Positions 43,996 to 55,690 of a DNA stretch of 64,000 nucleotides are shown in pieces; positions within the stretch are counted from its first letter, which is position 1, and each line of letters starts with the position of its first letter. The notes under the pieces are model-generated. The model was not told the origin of the DNA. It ran no database searches and worked only from the letters and a program-made list of their open reading frames with translations. The translations under genes were made by a program, and so were the position numbers. Source of the DNA: Zeugodacus cucurbitae (Eukaryota > Arthropoda > Insecta > Diptera > Tephritidae); contig NC_071671.1 in assembly GCF_028554725.1 (NCBI RefSeq), positions 24,799,501 through 24,863,500 on the forward strand, read 5' to 3'.

Positions 43996-45299
43996 ACGGG
44001 TGATTTTTTTGAGGTTAGGATTTTCATGCATTAGTATTTGACAGATCACGTGGGATTTCAGACATGGTGTCAAAGAGAAAGATGCTCAGTATGCTTTGAC
44101 ATTTCATCATGAATAGACTTACTAACGAGCAACGCTTGCAAATCATTGAATTTTATTACCAAAATCAGTGTTCGGTTCGAAATGTGTTTCGCGCTTTACG
44201 TCCGATTTATGGTCTACATAATCGACCAAGTGAGCAAACAATTAATGCGATTGTGACCAAGTTTCGCACTCAGTTTACTTTATTGGACATTAAACCAACC
44301 ACACGAATGCGTACAGTGCGTACAGAAGAGAATATTGCGTCTGTTTCTGAGAGTGTGGCTGAAGACCGTGAAATGTCGATTCGTCGCCGTTCGCAGCAAT
44401 TGGGTTTGTGTTATTCGACCACATGGAAGATTTTACGCAAAGATCTTGGTGTAAAACCGTATAAAATACAGCTCGTGCAAGAACTGAAGCCGAACGATCT
44501 GCCACAACGTCGAATTTTCAGTGAATGGGCCCTAGAAAAGTTGGCAGAAAATCCGCTTTTTTATCGACAAATTTTGTTCAGCGATGAGGCTCATTTCTGG
44601 TTGAATGGCTACGTAAATAAGCAAAATTGCCGCATTTGGGGTGAAGAGCAACCAGAAGCCGTTCAAGAACTGCCCATGCATCCCGAAAAATGCACTGTTT
44701 GGTGTGGTTTGTACGCTGGTGGAATCATTGGACCGTATTTTTTCAAAGATGCTGTTGGACGCAACGTTACGGTGAATGGCGATCGCTATCGTTCGATGCT
44801 AACAAACTTTTTGTTGCCAAAAATGGAAGAACTGAACTTGGTTGACATGTGGTTTCAACAAGATGGCGCTACATGCCACACAGCTCGCGATTCTATGGCC
44901 ATTTTGAGGGAAAACTTCGGAGAACAATTCATCTCAAGAAATGGACCCGTAAGTTGGCCACCAAGATCATGCGATTTAACGCCTTTAGACTATTTTTTGT
45001 GGGGCTACGTCAAGTCTAAAGTCTACAGAAATAAGCCAGCAACTATTCCAGCTTTGGAAGACAACATTTCCGAAGAAATTCGGGCTATTCCGGCCGAAAT
45101 GCTCGAAAAAGTTGCCCAAAATTGGACTTTCCGAATGGACCACCTAAGACGCAGCCGCGGTCAACATTTAAATGAAATTATCTTCAAAAAGTAAATGTCA
45201 TGAACCAATCTAACGTTTCAAATAAAGAACCGATGAGAACGCAAATTTTATGCGTTTTTTTTTTTTAAAAAGTTATCAAGCTCTTAAAAAATCACCCTT
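43996..45299 (+). mobile_element. Intact Tc1/mariner-superfamily transposon (1,304 bp)
   Basis: The ends ACGGGTGATTTTTT (left) and AAGGGTGATTTTTT (right, reverse complement) form short inverted repeats, flanked by TA at 43,994-43,995 and 45,300-45,301. It contains one complete transposase ORF. The host sequence on both sides continues as the dispersed repeat, so the insertion is clean and later than that repeat. Apparent completeness suggests recent activity. Confidence 0.92.
44109..45194 (+). CDS. Mariner-superfamily transposase, intact ORF
   Basis: The 361-residue cut-and-paste transposase acts on the element's own inverted repeats. The N-terminal helix-turn-helix region (about residues 1-60, LTNEQRLQIIEFYYQNQ) and a second one near 85-115 bind DNA. 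The DDD catalytic triad is visible: D159 in LFSDEAHFWLNG, D252 in FQQDGATCHTA, D289 in SCDLTPLDYFLWG. There are 36 residues between the second and third Asp, unlike the 34 of classical mariner. The ORF is uninterrupted. The Met at 44109 is preceded by about 110 bases of element sequence. Which named subgroup it belongs to I cannot say. Confidence 0.92.
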   Translation: MNRLTNEQRLQIIEFYYQNQCSVRNVFRALRPIYGLHNRPSEQTINAIVTKFRTQFTLLDIKPTTRMRTVRTEENIASVSESVAEDREMSIRRRSQQLGLCYSTTWKILRKDLGVKPYKIQLVQELKPNDLPQRRIFSEWALEKLAENPLFYRQILFSDEAHFWLNGYVNKQNCRIWGEEQPEAVQELPMHPEKCTVWCGLYAGGIIGPYFFKDAVGRNVTVNGDRYRSMLTNFLLPKMEELNLVDMWFQQDGATCHTARDSMAILRENFGEQFISRNGPVSWPPRSCDLTPLDYFLWGYVKSKVYRNKPATIPALEDNISEEIRAIPAEMLEKVAQNWTFRMDHLRRSRGQHLNEIIFKK

Positions 45300-46156
45300 T
45301 ATTATAAAGTGAAAGAATAAGATGGAATTCAAAATTGAGTTATATGGGAAGTTGGCGTGGTTGTGAACCGATTTCATCCATTTTCCACATGTGTCATCAG
45401 GGTGTCAAGAAAATATTATATACCGAATTTCATTCGAATCGGTCGAGTAGTTCCTGAGATATGATTTTTGACCCATAAGTGGGCGATGCCACGCCCATTC
45501 TCCATTTAAAAAAATCGAAGTGCAGATTCTTTCTGCTATTTCTTCTGCAAATTTTGTGTTTCTGATGTTATTCGTTAGTGAGTTAACGCACTTTTAGTAA
45601 TTTTCAACCTAACCTTTGTATGGCAAATGGACGTGGTTATTATCCGATTTCAACTATTTTCATGGTGCAGATAGTTTGGTTTATACAGCTTTATTAGTTT
45701 GCGAGATATATACAAATAACCGATTTGGGGGCGGGAACACGCCCACTTCCCCAAAAAAATTATATCCAAACATGGCCGTTCCTAGTGCGATCCTTCGTAC
45801 AAAAATTTTACTTTTATAACTTTATTTATAGCTTAGTTATGACACTTTATGATGTCGGTTTTCGCCATGGGTGTGGCAGTGGCCCAATTTCAATTCCAAC
45901 CGTCTCATGGTGCCAAGGAATGTGTGTGCCAAGTTTCATTAGGATATCTCCATTTTTACTCAAGTTATTCGTTGCACGGGCGGACGGACGGACGGACGGA
46001 GGGACAGACATCCGGATTTCAAATCTACTCGTCATCCTGATCACTTTGGTGTATATGACTCTATATCTAACTCTTTTAGTTTTGGGTGTTACAAACAACC
46101 GTTATGTGAACAAAAGTATAATACTCTCTTAGCAACTTTGTTGCGAGAGTATAAAA

Positions 46157-48660
46157 ACTACCAAAAATTGTTTTTTTTTACAAATATATTATATTTTTTA
46201 ATGATTTTAAATGAATTAAAATTATAAAATACATAAATACAAAATTGATTTTGAAAAACAAAAATTCTAACCAAAATAAGTTGATAAATTAAAATAAAAA
46301 CTAAAAAAAAATAAAATATTATGTTTAAATAAGTGTAATAATTATAAAAAAGGATTGAAAAATATACGAAAGTAAATTTGAAAGATTTTAATAAGTTAAT
46401 TTTTAATTTTTATATGAAAATAAGTTAATACAAGAGTTTGAAATTTAAAATATAATATTAATAATAAAGTATTTAAATCGATTATAATATATAATATCTG
46501 ATTTCAATATCTATAAAATCAGGCCAATGACTTTACTATTCCTTACCAGGTAAATGTATGACCCGATTGCAATAATAGGGGGAAGATATGGATGGAATAT
46601 ACATATATAAGTGTTTATTTTGTGGGAATAACTTACTCAATTAACTAACCAAATCTCATATAAGAACGATAGCAGCAGAAATTATTATATTCGAACCAAT
46701 GATAATTGTGAATTGATTTCATTAGATTGAAAAATGTAATATCTGATCAAAGCAATTGGACACTAAAATATGTGTTTACCCTCTTAATTGTATGGTTTAA
46801 AGTGTGCTGCATAAGAAATTAGTCTTATACTTAGCATATGTGGATTTTGGAAGGACTTATCAACCCACATCTGAAGGAAAAAATATTATTCGATTGCGCC
46901 CATTTTGAAATTTTTCGAAAAGAACTTTTCAAATGAATTAATAGGATAAAAATAAGATTTAATACTTCAATAAATTAAATAAAAAATTAAAATGTGAAAA
47001 AAAGGTAAATTAATTAAATAAGTGCACTATTACGAAACATATGTTTAAATTGTGAAAATCCCCAAAAAAATAATAACAGTTATCATCATTACTACTGGAG
47101 TAGCAATATGGTTGCATATGTGTGTGTGTGTGAGTGGAATTCAATCTTTGCGTATGCGCAATAATGCAAGTGATTGCCGTTGTCTTTGTTGTTTGATTGC
47201 GGCCGTGTTGGCATTGCGCGACATCGAGTTACATACAGTGGCGGGCGAGAACATTGTGATGCTCAGAATACAAAATAAATACAAAAGTGAAAGTGAATGA
47301 CTATTGTGGCTGAACTTGAAAATTGGATTGGCTTCCCTCTTGCCAGCATATTAAACCCACAGTTGCACTTATATACTTGGAGCATAGCTATCTGGAAGAG
47401 ACACTCACATAGGACCAGTATTCACGGCTGCAACCAACATAATATCGAAACTAGGAATGAAAAAATTAGCAGATCAAATCACAAAATAGTCACACTAGTC
47501 AAACCTTATATTCTTAATTTTTTTTATAGAAAAGCTGATAATTTGACCGAATAGTCATGAATAATTTCGTATCCCGATTCTGAAAATTCATATTTCTTCT
47601 ATAACTGAGCTGATGTCTGCTCTTTTGTTCAGTTATTCGTTGCCTTAGGTACTCTGCCTTAGTTCAGTGCTCTGAGTCTCCAGTAAAGGAAGTTCTTAAA
47701 AATGTCTAGTGCATCTACTTTTGTGGTGTTGTTAGCGTTCTGGTATGAACGTCGAGTAAGCTATATGTACTCTTCAACTAAAGAAACAAATATCGAAGAT
47801 CTCTCATGATACGATATCTTTGAAAGTCCTAAGTTACGAACGGATATTTAAGATTTTTTAAAGGATTGTTTGATTCGAGCTTGGCTACAGGGTGGGTTCT
47901 TTACATTGCGTACTTTTTAACTGGCATGGCATTATTTTTAACAGTCTGATTATCTAGATAGTTATTTTTTACCCTATATTGACTATCTTGAAGTCAGAAT
48001 CAACCGACATTACCCAGAACCATTTTCCCCAACAAGTGATATTTCGGTCTATTCGGAAATAAAACCCTCCCAAACCAAACGTAATTTATAGGCCGTCAAT
48101 TTCTAAGTCTCTTATAGACCTTATATGTGCTATGAAAGTGTGAAAGATCAGCTTCGTTTTCGGATAGACCATACAGTACAGATCTATGAACATTTCTGAA
48201 CTCTGTGTGTAAAGAAAGACGAAGGTTGCCTTTTCTATTTTTGAGAGACCAAATAGAGAAATACTATTTTTCCTGCATTAGGGTCCACTTACAAAACGGA
48301 TGAAACAAATATCAAACCTTTGCAGTCTCTCCCCACCGCTTTCTACACGCATGTGACGTATTTAAAGACGAAAGTGTCAAGCAATAAATCAACGTCATTT
48401 GACGCATTCCACTGCCGCATTGCATAGATTTGTGCGTTAGACCTCAACACGTGCCAGTACTTCGGCACTTTACAATGCTAATTACTAAGCGCAGTTCCAC
48501 ATCGGCCTTCTCAACGCGGTTACCCTACAAATCCTTGCTTGATATGCACTGCTTCATTGCTTGCAGTTAGCAATTTAAAGGCTAGCAAGGTTCGCAAATA
48601 CAGCCTACCTTAGACCTTGTTGATGCAGCGCTACAATGGGCGGCATTTAAGTAGCGCAAC
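46157..48660. other. Intergenic or intronic stretch, no gene confirmed
   Basis: An 82-residue ORF at 47,052-47,300 begins with a hydrophobic stretch and overlaps a locally GC-richer segment (47,165-47,300), but it is Cys-rich low-complexity and unrecognised. No transposon was identified. Confidence 0.45.
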
Positions 48661-48728
48661 GGAAAGAGAAGAAGTAAGAGAGAGAGAGAGAAAGAGGAAT
48701 AAGAGAGTGAAGGAGTAGGTGAAAGTGA
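48661..48728 (+). repeat. Polypurine GAGA tract
   Basis: Nearly pure A/G for about 68 bases with several GAGAG words. A GCCAT (Pho-type) word follows at about 48,766. It could be a GAGA-factor platform. Function is inference. Confidence 0.6.
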
Positions 48729-51700
48729 GCGGTGACGCGCAAGAAGTTAAAGGGCCCCGGCAGTGCCATATCGTGATGCAAAATTTTAAATATAGCAGCG
48801 CGCTATTGATTTTGTATACTGTGTGGAAGGTTGCAGCGGAACCAACGGAATGACGACTGTGGCAGTGAGGGGAGCAATAAATATTAACAATAATAATAAC
48901 AACGGTGTAAGGCTAAGTAGTACCAAGGAAAGTGCAATATGCCCTGCATATTTTTTTTGTTGTTTATCAAGGATAATGTCTGAGATACCAGTTAAATTTG
49001 GCATGCAAACGATAAATATCTATGCTAATATGACTAGTTTGTGGAGAAATATTGCAGAAATGTCGTGATTTTGTGAGCGTTTAAAGAATTTTCGGTGTGT
49101 TTGTGATTGTCTATGTGGTTCTGGGTGTTTAAAATGCTAATCAAAGAATGAAAATTCAAGACAGACAATTTCAGTGAATGAAATATTGAAAATATGTGCA
49201 TTAAGGGAGTTGGAGGCATGTAATGACGGCAGCAATGCAGTACAAGATTATTTCTATGAAATTTTGTATTAAAGAAAAGTTAGATAGCAGTTTATATTAT
49301 ATTATTATATTGAGTTGAATATTCGCAGTAACTAATACGCGAGAAATCCGTTGAAGCTTTGAACTTTATCTGGAAGCCGTAACGTATCGCGTATTTACCC
49401 AGACATTGTATAATTCGAGGTCAGACGTCTCTTGATCCCGTTCTTACAATTGTCTAATCTTAGTCATCTGAACGGGCTTCAACTTACATTCCGCCAAACT
49501 CGGGGCACTAATCCACATTTTCGTACACTTTTGATCAATAGAAGTTTCAGTTCTAACCAGTGAGCCATACTTTACAGTTAATAATGAGATGTCCTTTGAG
49601 ACTGTACATATTTATTTGTACATGTGAAGATCTCCACTTTCATCTTGCCTCGCTTTTTGCTGAATCTTTATTGGAAGAAAGTGTTAGAGGGATCCATAAG
49701 CGTACGAAACTTTACCGCAGAGTTTTTCGTTTATGGGCTGAGATGATTTTACAATCTTCTAGTGAGAACCCCATCGAACCGACTGCATAATTCATTAAAA
49801 ATATCTATAAGCTGTACTGAGACTAATAAGAGCTAACCTTCCCATCTTCTCGACTTATAGTAACTTTTAATTTCAGGATGCCACCGGGAGAGTTGTCGAG
49901 GACATTTGAGGACATTTATGAAGAGTACAGGAACGGTTGTCGAACGTAAATTCGAGAAATACTTAATACCATTGGTGTGAACCGTACCTAGACTATATCC
50001 TCAGATTTATCGGCTTGATTTCGCTACATGAAAAGTAAAGAAATGTGAGGAGTTCCCGCTGAATACTGAATTATAGGTATATAAAATACATTTTTTATAT
50101 ATCCGTTACGAACAAAGAATTTGTGGAGTATACTTCCGAACCGGCTTACTCTGAATACAATTGTAAACTTTGAGAGCTTTCCTTAACCTTAATCTGATCA
50201 AAACCGAACCGAAGACATATATTTTATCCTTACTGAGTAAATTCTTCATTATTTTTAGAGTCCACAACCCAAGATGTGTCCTACTGTGCATTTTAGCGCT
50301 GCACCACACACAATGAGTTCATTTAGCTGTCACGTCCAAGTATTCCCTTAATCGTTTCTAAATTGAATTCGAAAAACTATAATTTGTCAAAATTAATATA
50401 AAAGATTATGCCACTGTAAATAATATTAATGGACAAGCGCGTGGCTTACTGCGTGTGTGTATGCGCAGCGGTAAATCTCAATGACCTTGGACTTAAGTAA
50501 TAGCATTGTATAAAATTTTTTTTATAATTAAATGTGCCCCTTCGGCCGCAGCGATGGGTCAATGAATTCTAAAAGCTTTGAGCATATAACCATATGCATA
50601 TTTAAATTAATTCATGAGACTAATACAGCTTAGCCGAACACTTTGATGTGCCAAGCAATTATAATTGTAGATTTCTCTGTTTTGGCTGAATTTGACATAT
50701 GGATCTTCGGTCTGTTGACAACAGCTGCATACCTACTATACCTATATATGAAAGAAGGAATTAGATAATACAATGCTATGTAAAGAGCCCAAAAGACTCA
50801 GCTGTACCGATGAAAGAGAGTTTCAGTCTTAAAAACCACGGTGTAGCTCCTTAGCATCAGAGAATTCATGCTGAAGAGGGTCCACTAATGTGTTTTGCTT
50901 ACACTTCTTTGCTTTTTTAAATGAAGTTTTTTTCGTAAAGAGGAATCGATCGGAAAGTCATAGACCAAAAAATAGATTAAAATCTCATCTCTGGACATCG
51001 TAAAATTTTGAAATACCTATAACTTAAAATGATAAAGTAATCGGAATCCATAAATTGTCATTACATATCTGGCGGCAGACAGAATTAGATTCCGATAATT
51101 CAAGTAGAGAAAGTAGAAAGTACAGATTTCTCCCAGTTTCGTGGTTTTATCAAACTGGATAAATGTCGTTTCTGGAACTTGTCAGATCATAAGAAATTTA
51201 TTAAAAATTTGAGGGTGATTTTTAGTCTCCATCAATTTAAGTCAAAGGACATTTAAGAAATTCAAGTCTCTCCTTCTCCGATGTTATTATTGAAAGGGAT
51301 TGATCGATAAATAGGTTCTTTCTTCGTGGTATTATGATACATTACTTAACTTGGAGACTCTCTTCGAGGTACAATATGGATTCGGAGTTCCGGAGCCGCA
51401 CATCCTCAGTAATATGTTGGAGCAATAGATAGGCTGGTAAATAAGTATTGGCTGAGTAGAAACCGCCTATATACCTCGTTATTGTACGAAAATCGATCTA
51501 ACCTCAAAATTATGGATGTTTTCCAACACCCCAAGTTTTAGATCGACAAAAGAGTTTCGTTACCAATTAACGTAAAGTAATTAAATATATTTTTTACTAA
51601 AAATCAACATTTAAGTGTGCCAAAAAGTGTAACCCTGTCCGAAGTGTTTGCATGCACACGACAACCTTTTGGCGGTCGCGCTTTTATTTATTAAAACTGT

Positions 51701-52130
51701 AGATCGGCTACAACAACAACAATAACAAATTTGTCAACACATCTCACACACATATACATATGTAGTATATACATGTACATATAAATGTATTGTTTAGCGC
51801 GCACGCCAGAGCCGGATGCTGTTAAATATGCACGATGCCAACGATGTTTTTTCTGCTGCTGCTTCCTCTTCTTCTTTCGTCTTCTCACAATTCCTTATGT
51901 AAATTGAAATTGATAAAACATTTTTGATGGGAGCATGCGATAGTCGAAGTGTCATTGTCAGTGCCGTACGCCGGCTGTCGCAGAACAATAATAATAACAA
52001 CACCAGCACTAGCTAGATGAGTGTTGATGTATGACAATTTATTTGTATATGACCACATGTTGAGCTTGGACTTGAATGTGTGTGGAGGAAAAAAGACAAA
52101 ATTTATAAAAAAGAAAAATATAAATAAAAA
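48729..52130. other. Intergenic or intronic stretch, no gene confirmed
   Basis: No recognisable protein. The ORF at 49,560-49,790 (76 residues) is unrecognised. A TTTCAG acceptor-like site at about 49,875 opens onto a short frame starting MPPGELSRTFEDIYEEYRN that stops after 23 residues, and may be chance. Confidence 0.4.
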
Positions 52131-52137
52131 TAAAATA

Positions 52138-52495
52138 GATTAAAATAAAATAAAATAAAATAAAATAAAATAAAATAAAATAAAATAAAATAAAATAAAA
52201 TAAAATAAAATAAAATAAAATAAAATAAAATAAAATAAAATAAAATAAAATAAAATAAAATAAATTAAAATAAAATAAAATAAAATAAAATAAAATATAA
52301 TATAATAAAATATAATATAATATAATATAATATAATATAATATAATAAAATAAAATAAAATAAAATAAAATAAAATAAAATAAAAAAAATAAAAAATATA
52401 ATATAAAAAAAAATATAATATAATAAAAAATATAATATAATATAATAAAATAAAATAAAATAAAATAAAATAAAATAAAATAAAATATAAACAAA
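52138..52495. repeat. (TAAAA)n pentanucleotide array
   Basis: About 360 bases of TAAAA units, with interspersed TATAA/TAATA variants in the middle (about 52,295-52,345 and 52,385-52,445). The long Phe/Ile/Leu/Tyr ORFs on the opposite strand are artefacts of this array. Confidence 0.95.
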
Positions 52496-54066
52496 TTAAA
52501 ATACATAAAATATAAAAAAGAAAATAAAAATAACAATAATAACAACAACAATAGCACCAATTAGCTATCAACATATCTGCCACACAGTCTGTGCCGTCAA
52601 ACCGCTCCACACCAGTAATTCATATTTGTATAATTACAGTGTTTTTCTTTGCGGTAGTTTTTTGCCATTTTCGTTTTTTTTTTGCTGCTACATTAATTCT
52701 TCCACGCTGTGCATTTTCACTAGTAAGCAAATGCAAATGAGCGCGCGTGTGTGTGTTCGTGTATTAGCTTGAACTGTATTGAATATCATGCGGTGTCATG
52801 CCGCGGCGTTCACCAGAGAGGTGTAATACGAGGCATGCGGCATAATTCGATATACAAATATACAAACCTACACAAATACATGCATATATGTATGTATAAG
52901 AGTGAAAGGCAAATTTCGCAGGCGGAGTTGTTGCATTTCAATTTCATGCTATGCGCCGGAGTCGAATAACAATGGAAAATCCCAGCGCAAAACATTTAAG
53001 CAAATCTGAGTTATTTATTATTGTGTATATATACATATGTGTATATGCGGTATATAAGCAGTATATAATAAGTATATTAGCAATATAGAGCCTGCATTTT
53101 CCCGCCCATTATTAGTGTGGTGAGTTTGCGATATTAAACACGGTCGTTTATGTGAGTGTGAATTTCCATGCAAATCCATAGCGCAAATTTTTAGCTTTAA
53201 TAATAAGGAAATATGCAGATATATATGTAGGTATTCGTAACCTTTATTTACATTAGCAACGGTGCGATATTATTAATCCATTTTTTATTATTATTTAATT
53301 AATTCAATCAATAGTTATAAGTTAAAAACTTGATAGTATGAGCACAACTTGAAAATAAAATAATATTATTTTTGATTCAATTTTAAACAAAATTGTTATC
53401 CAATGGTGCGTGCGACCTCAATATAACCATCGGATTACTTATTAGAATATGTAAACCAAATGTGGCTGTAGGAATCATCAAATCAACTTATATCTCCTTA
53501 GCTGACCTTTGACATGGCGTAAACAACAATTTGCTCCTTTACTTGAATGTATTTTCAAAAGTCCGTAATCTCTTATTTCGGCATCAAGGTAGAATGAGAG
53601 CGGTTGCCAAGCATGCATATCTTTTAACTTAATCGGGAATTGTATGTTCTCTAAATAAATACTGACTTAATAACGTCTGTTTTGGAAGGTATGCAATCAC
53701 TTTCTCCTATTTTCTTTAACTCTTTACCTCTCTCCATCTCTCTTCATCTTTGTCCATTTATTTTTCCATATTGTCTTCTTTTTCCCTTATTTTTCTCCAC
53801 TTGCTTTCTCTATATTCATCTCTCTCGATCTCACTACTCTCGTCCTCTTTCGATTTTCCCAACTGACTAAAAGAAATTATCAAGCTTTGCTGGGTCCCTG
53901 AGTAAAATTTTAGAGCTCCTTAACTAAAGCCATAATTATGTTCTTTAGAACCAAAATGAGCTTAAGAGTTTTGGGGATTTTATGCCTAATATAAGATAAC
54001 ACTCCGGATTGCCTTTAATAATTTTTGTCATGGCATTTCTGCTGCTCTCTGTTCTCTTCTATCGAT
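52496..54066. other. Intergenic stretch with a polypyrimidine tract
   Basis: A 165-base C/T-rich tract lies at 53,698-53,862 on the + strand. Otherwise nothing was recognised; the ORFs are low-complexity. Confidence 0.5.
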
Positions 54067-54793
54067 TCACTATGAAGGGACATATTTGGATGTAATTTTT
54101 TTGGGGAGGTGGGCGTGGCCCCGCCCCCAAATAGGTTTTTTGTACATATCTCGGAAACCAATAAAGCTATATAAACCAAACTTTCTGCAGTAGTTTTTTT
54201 TAGCCACTTCTTAATACAGTCCAAAAATGAAAGAAATCGGTTAATAACCACGCCCACCTCTCAACTCACTAACGAAAAACGTCAGAAACACTAAATTTCA
54301 CATAAGAAGTGGCAGATGAATGCTGCACTCAGATTTTTTTACAAAATGGAAAATGGGCAAATCAGGAACTACTCGAGCGATTTCAATGAAACTTGGTTTG
54401 TAATAGTTACATCCCAATGATATGTTGTGAAAATAGGCCAAATCGCTTCCAACCACGCCTACTTCCTATATACCAGAATTTTGAAGACGACGTAAGCACT
54501 AGTGAAGATATCGGTGCAGAACTTTGCACAAATACAATGTTTATAGTGTGGCAGCCCCATTCTAAAAATCGCCGAAATCGGACCATAGGTTTTTAACGCC
54601 CCATATATCGAACACGAGGACCTCGGTGCTTCTAACCTAATATTATGGTTTCCAACTTTCAATGGACTTTATACAATATTTATGACGAATATGTGGTAAA
54701 ATTGTGTATTATATGATATAAATAAAGTTAAATAAATAAATTGCGAGAGTATAAAATGTTCGGTTACACGCGAACTTAGCCCTTCCTTACTTG
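54067..54793 (+). mobile_element. HINE-like repeat, copy 7 (5' truncated, internally deleted)
   Basis: It begins inside the body at CACTATGAAGGGACATATTT, retains the GC box (GGGCGTGGCCCCGCCC), and ends with TTGCGAGAGTATAAAA, hairpin GTTCGGTTACACGCGAAC and CCTTCCTTACTTG. The microsatellite and left hairpin are absent. Confidence 0.87.
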
Positions 54794-54918
54794 TTTTTTT
54801 TTTTTTTAATTATTCTCAACTATGTTTATTCTATTGCTTAACAAAATGAAGAGAAAGGAGAGAGACGGAAAAAAATTATTAAAAATTATTGAAATATTGG
54901 AGAACGATGAACCTTTCG

Positions 54919-55234
54919 GAAAGTTAAACTTTCAAAACAGATTTTAGGCTTGGGATTGAATTGCTATACGGCCTAGGTTAGGGTGTTAGCCAAAAATTCC
55001 TAAGGGAGGCCAACTGCTGGCTCATGGATATAAAGAGAGTTAACGGGGTTTTGGACAAATAATCGATATGGAAGCTATTACAAATTTCTTGAAAGTTAAA
55101 CTTTCAAAAACGGTTTCACGCTTGGGTTTGAATTTCTATACGACCTAGGTTAGGGGGTTACTCAAAAACTCCTAATGGATCAGAAAGACGTTCACTGTTC
55201 GTCAAAGCGATTGGAATCTATTACCAATTTCTAG
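54919..55234. repeat. Tandem duplication of a 172-base unit
   Basis: GAAAGTTAAACTTTCAAAA starts at 54,919 and again at 55,091. CGACCTAGGTTAGG-like and CTATTACCAATTTCT-like words follow in both. The copies are about 75-80% alike by eye. They adjoin a decayed non-LTR fragment and may derive from it. Confidence 0.7.
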
Positions 55235-55690
55235 AGTCGGCTACTGTCAATTCTAGCCAATTCGCTAGGTTCGCCGAAAGTGTGCTTACTAAGGTGTTTC
55301 AACCTCAGTCGGACAAACGCTGGGAATTGAAGGAGAAAATGCTTAGAAGATTCCAATTCGGCTTAGTACGCCGCTGATTCCAACAAAAGCCGCTCTTTGG
55401 ACACCGTCCAGCCGCTTAGCTAGTGTGACTTTAGAACATTATAGACTTAATTATGGTCTCATAGAGCCAAAAAAAAAACACTTTTGGTGAGAGACCCCAC
55501 CTTTTCCAAATAGCTCCTCTACAACAGTATAAGGCTACCGAAACCTTTCTCACTCTCTCTCCTCAATGTTTGGTTTCCACGAGAGCTTTCTATCAGGGAT
55601 AAGCACCAGGTATTTCACCTTGTCCACGGTTTCCAGACTGGAGCCTCCAAATGAAGGAAGAGTGGCGTTAGGGATATTTTACCTCCTGCC
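55235..55690 (-). pseudogene. Decayed jockey/I-like non-LTR retrotransposon fragment (RT C-terminal region)
   Basis: On the - strand, with two or three frame changes, the sequence reads TLPSFGGSSLETVDKVKYL, LSWKPNIEER, VSVALYCCRGAIWKRWGLSP, WLYETIIKSI and LAKRLDGVQRAAFVGISG. These are the connecting-domain motifs that follow the RT domain in jockey, I and R1-like elements (compare VKYLG.LD.KL.W and Q..A..GI.G). Frameshifts and stops show it is dead. The rest of the element is not found. Confidence 0.72.

Larger units (their letters stand above)
43491..46156 (-). mobile_element. HINE-like repeat, copy 6, split by a mariner-type transposon
   Basis: It starts directly at TTTTATACTCTCGCAA (the hairpin tail is absent) and ends with the left hairpin and TTGCGAGAGTATAAAAA at 46,156. 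Bases 43,996-45,299 are a nested DNA transposon. Without it the copy is about 1.36 kb, the long form shared with copies 3 and 8. A GGACGGACGG microsatellite lies at about 45,980-46,010. Confidence 0.88.

Noticed and set aside
47052..47300. 82-residue ORF with a hydrophobic N-terminus
   Set aside because: Could mimic a signal peptide, but the VCVCV run comes from a TG microsatellite and no family is recognised.
49860..49990. Acceptor-like TTTCAG plus a 23-codon frame
   Set aside because: Too short, no matching donor or neighbour exon, no family similarity.
52039..52610. 173- and 156-residue Phe/Ile/Leu/Tyr ORFs on the - strand
   Set aside because: Translation of the (TAAAA)n array; no stop codon arises from the repeat unit in those frames.
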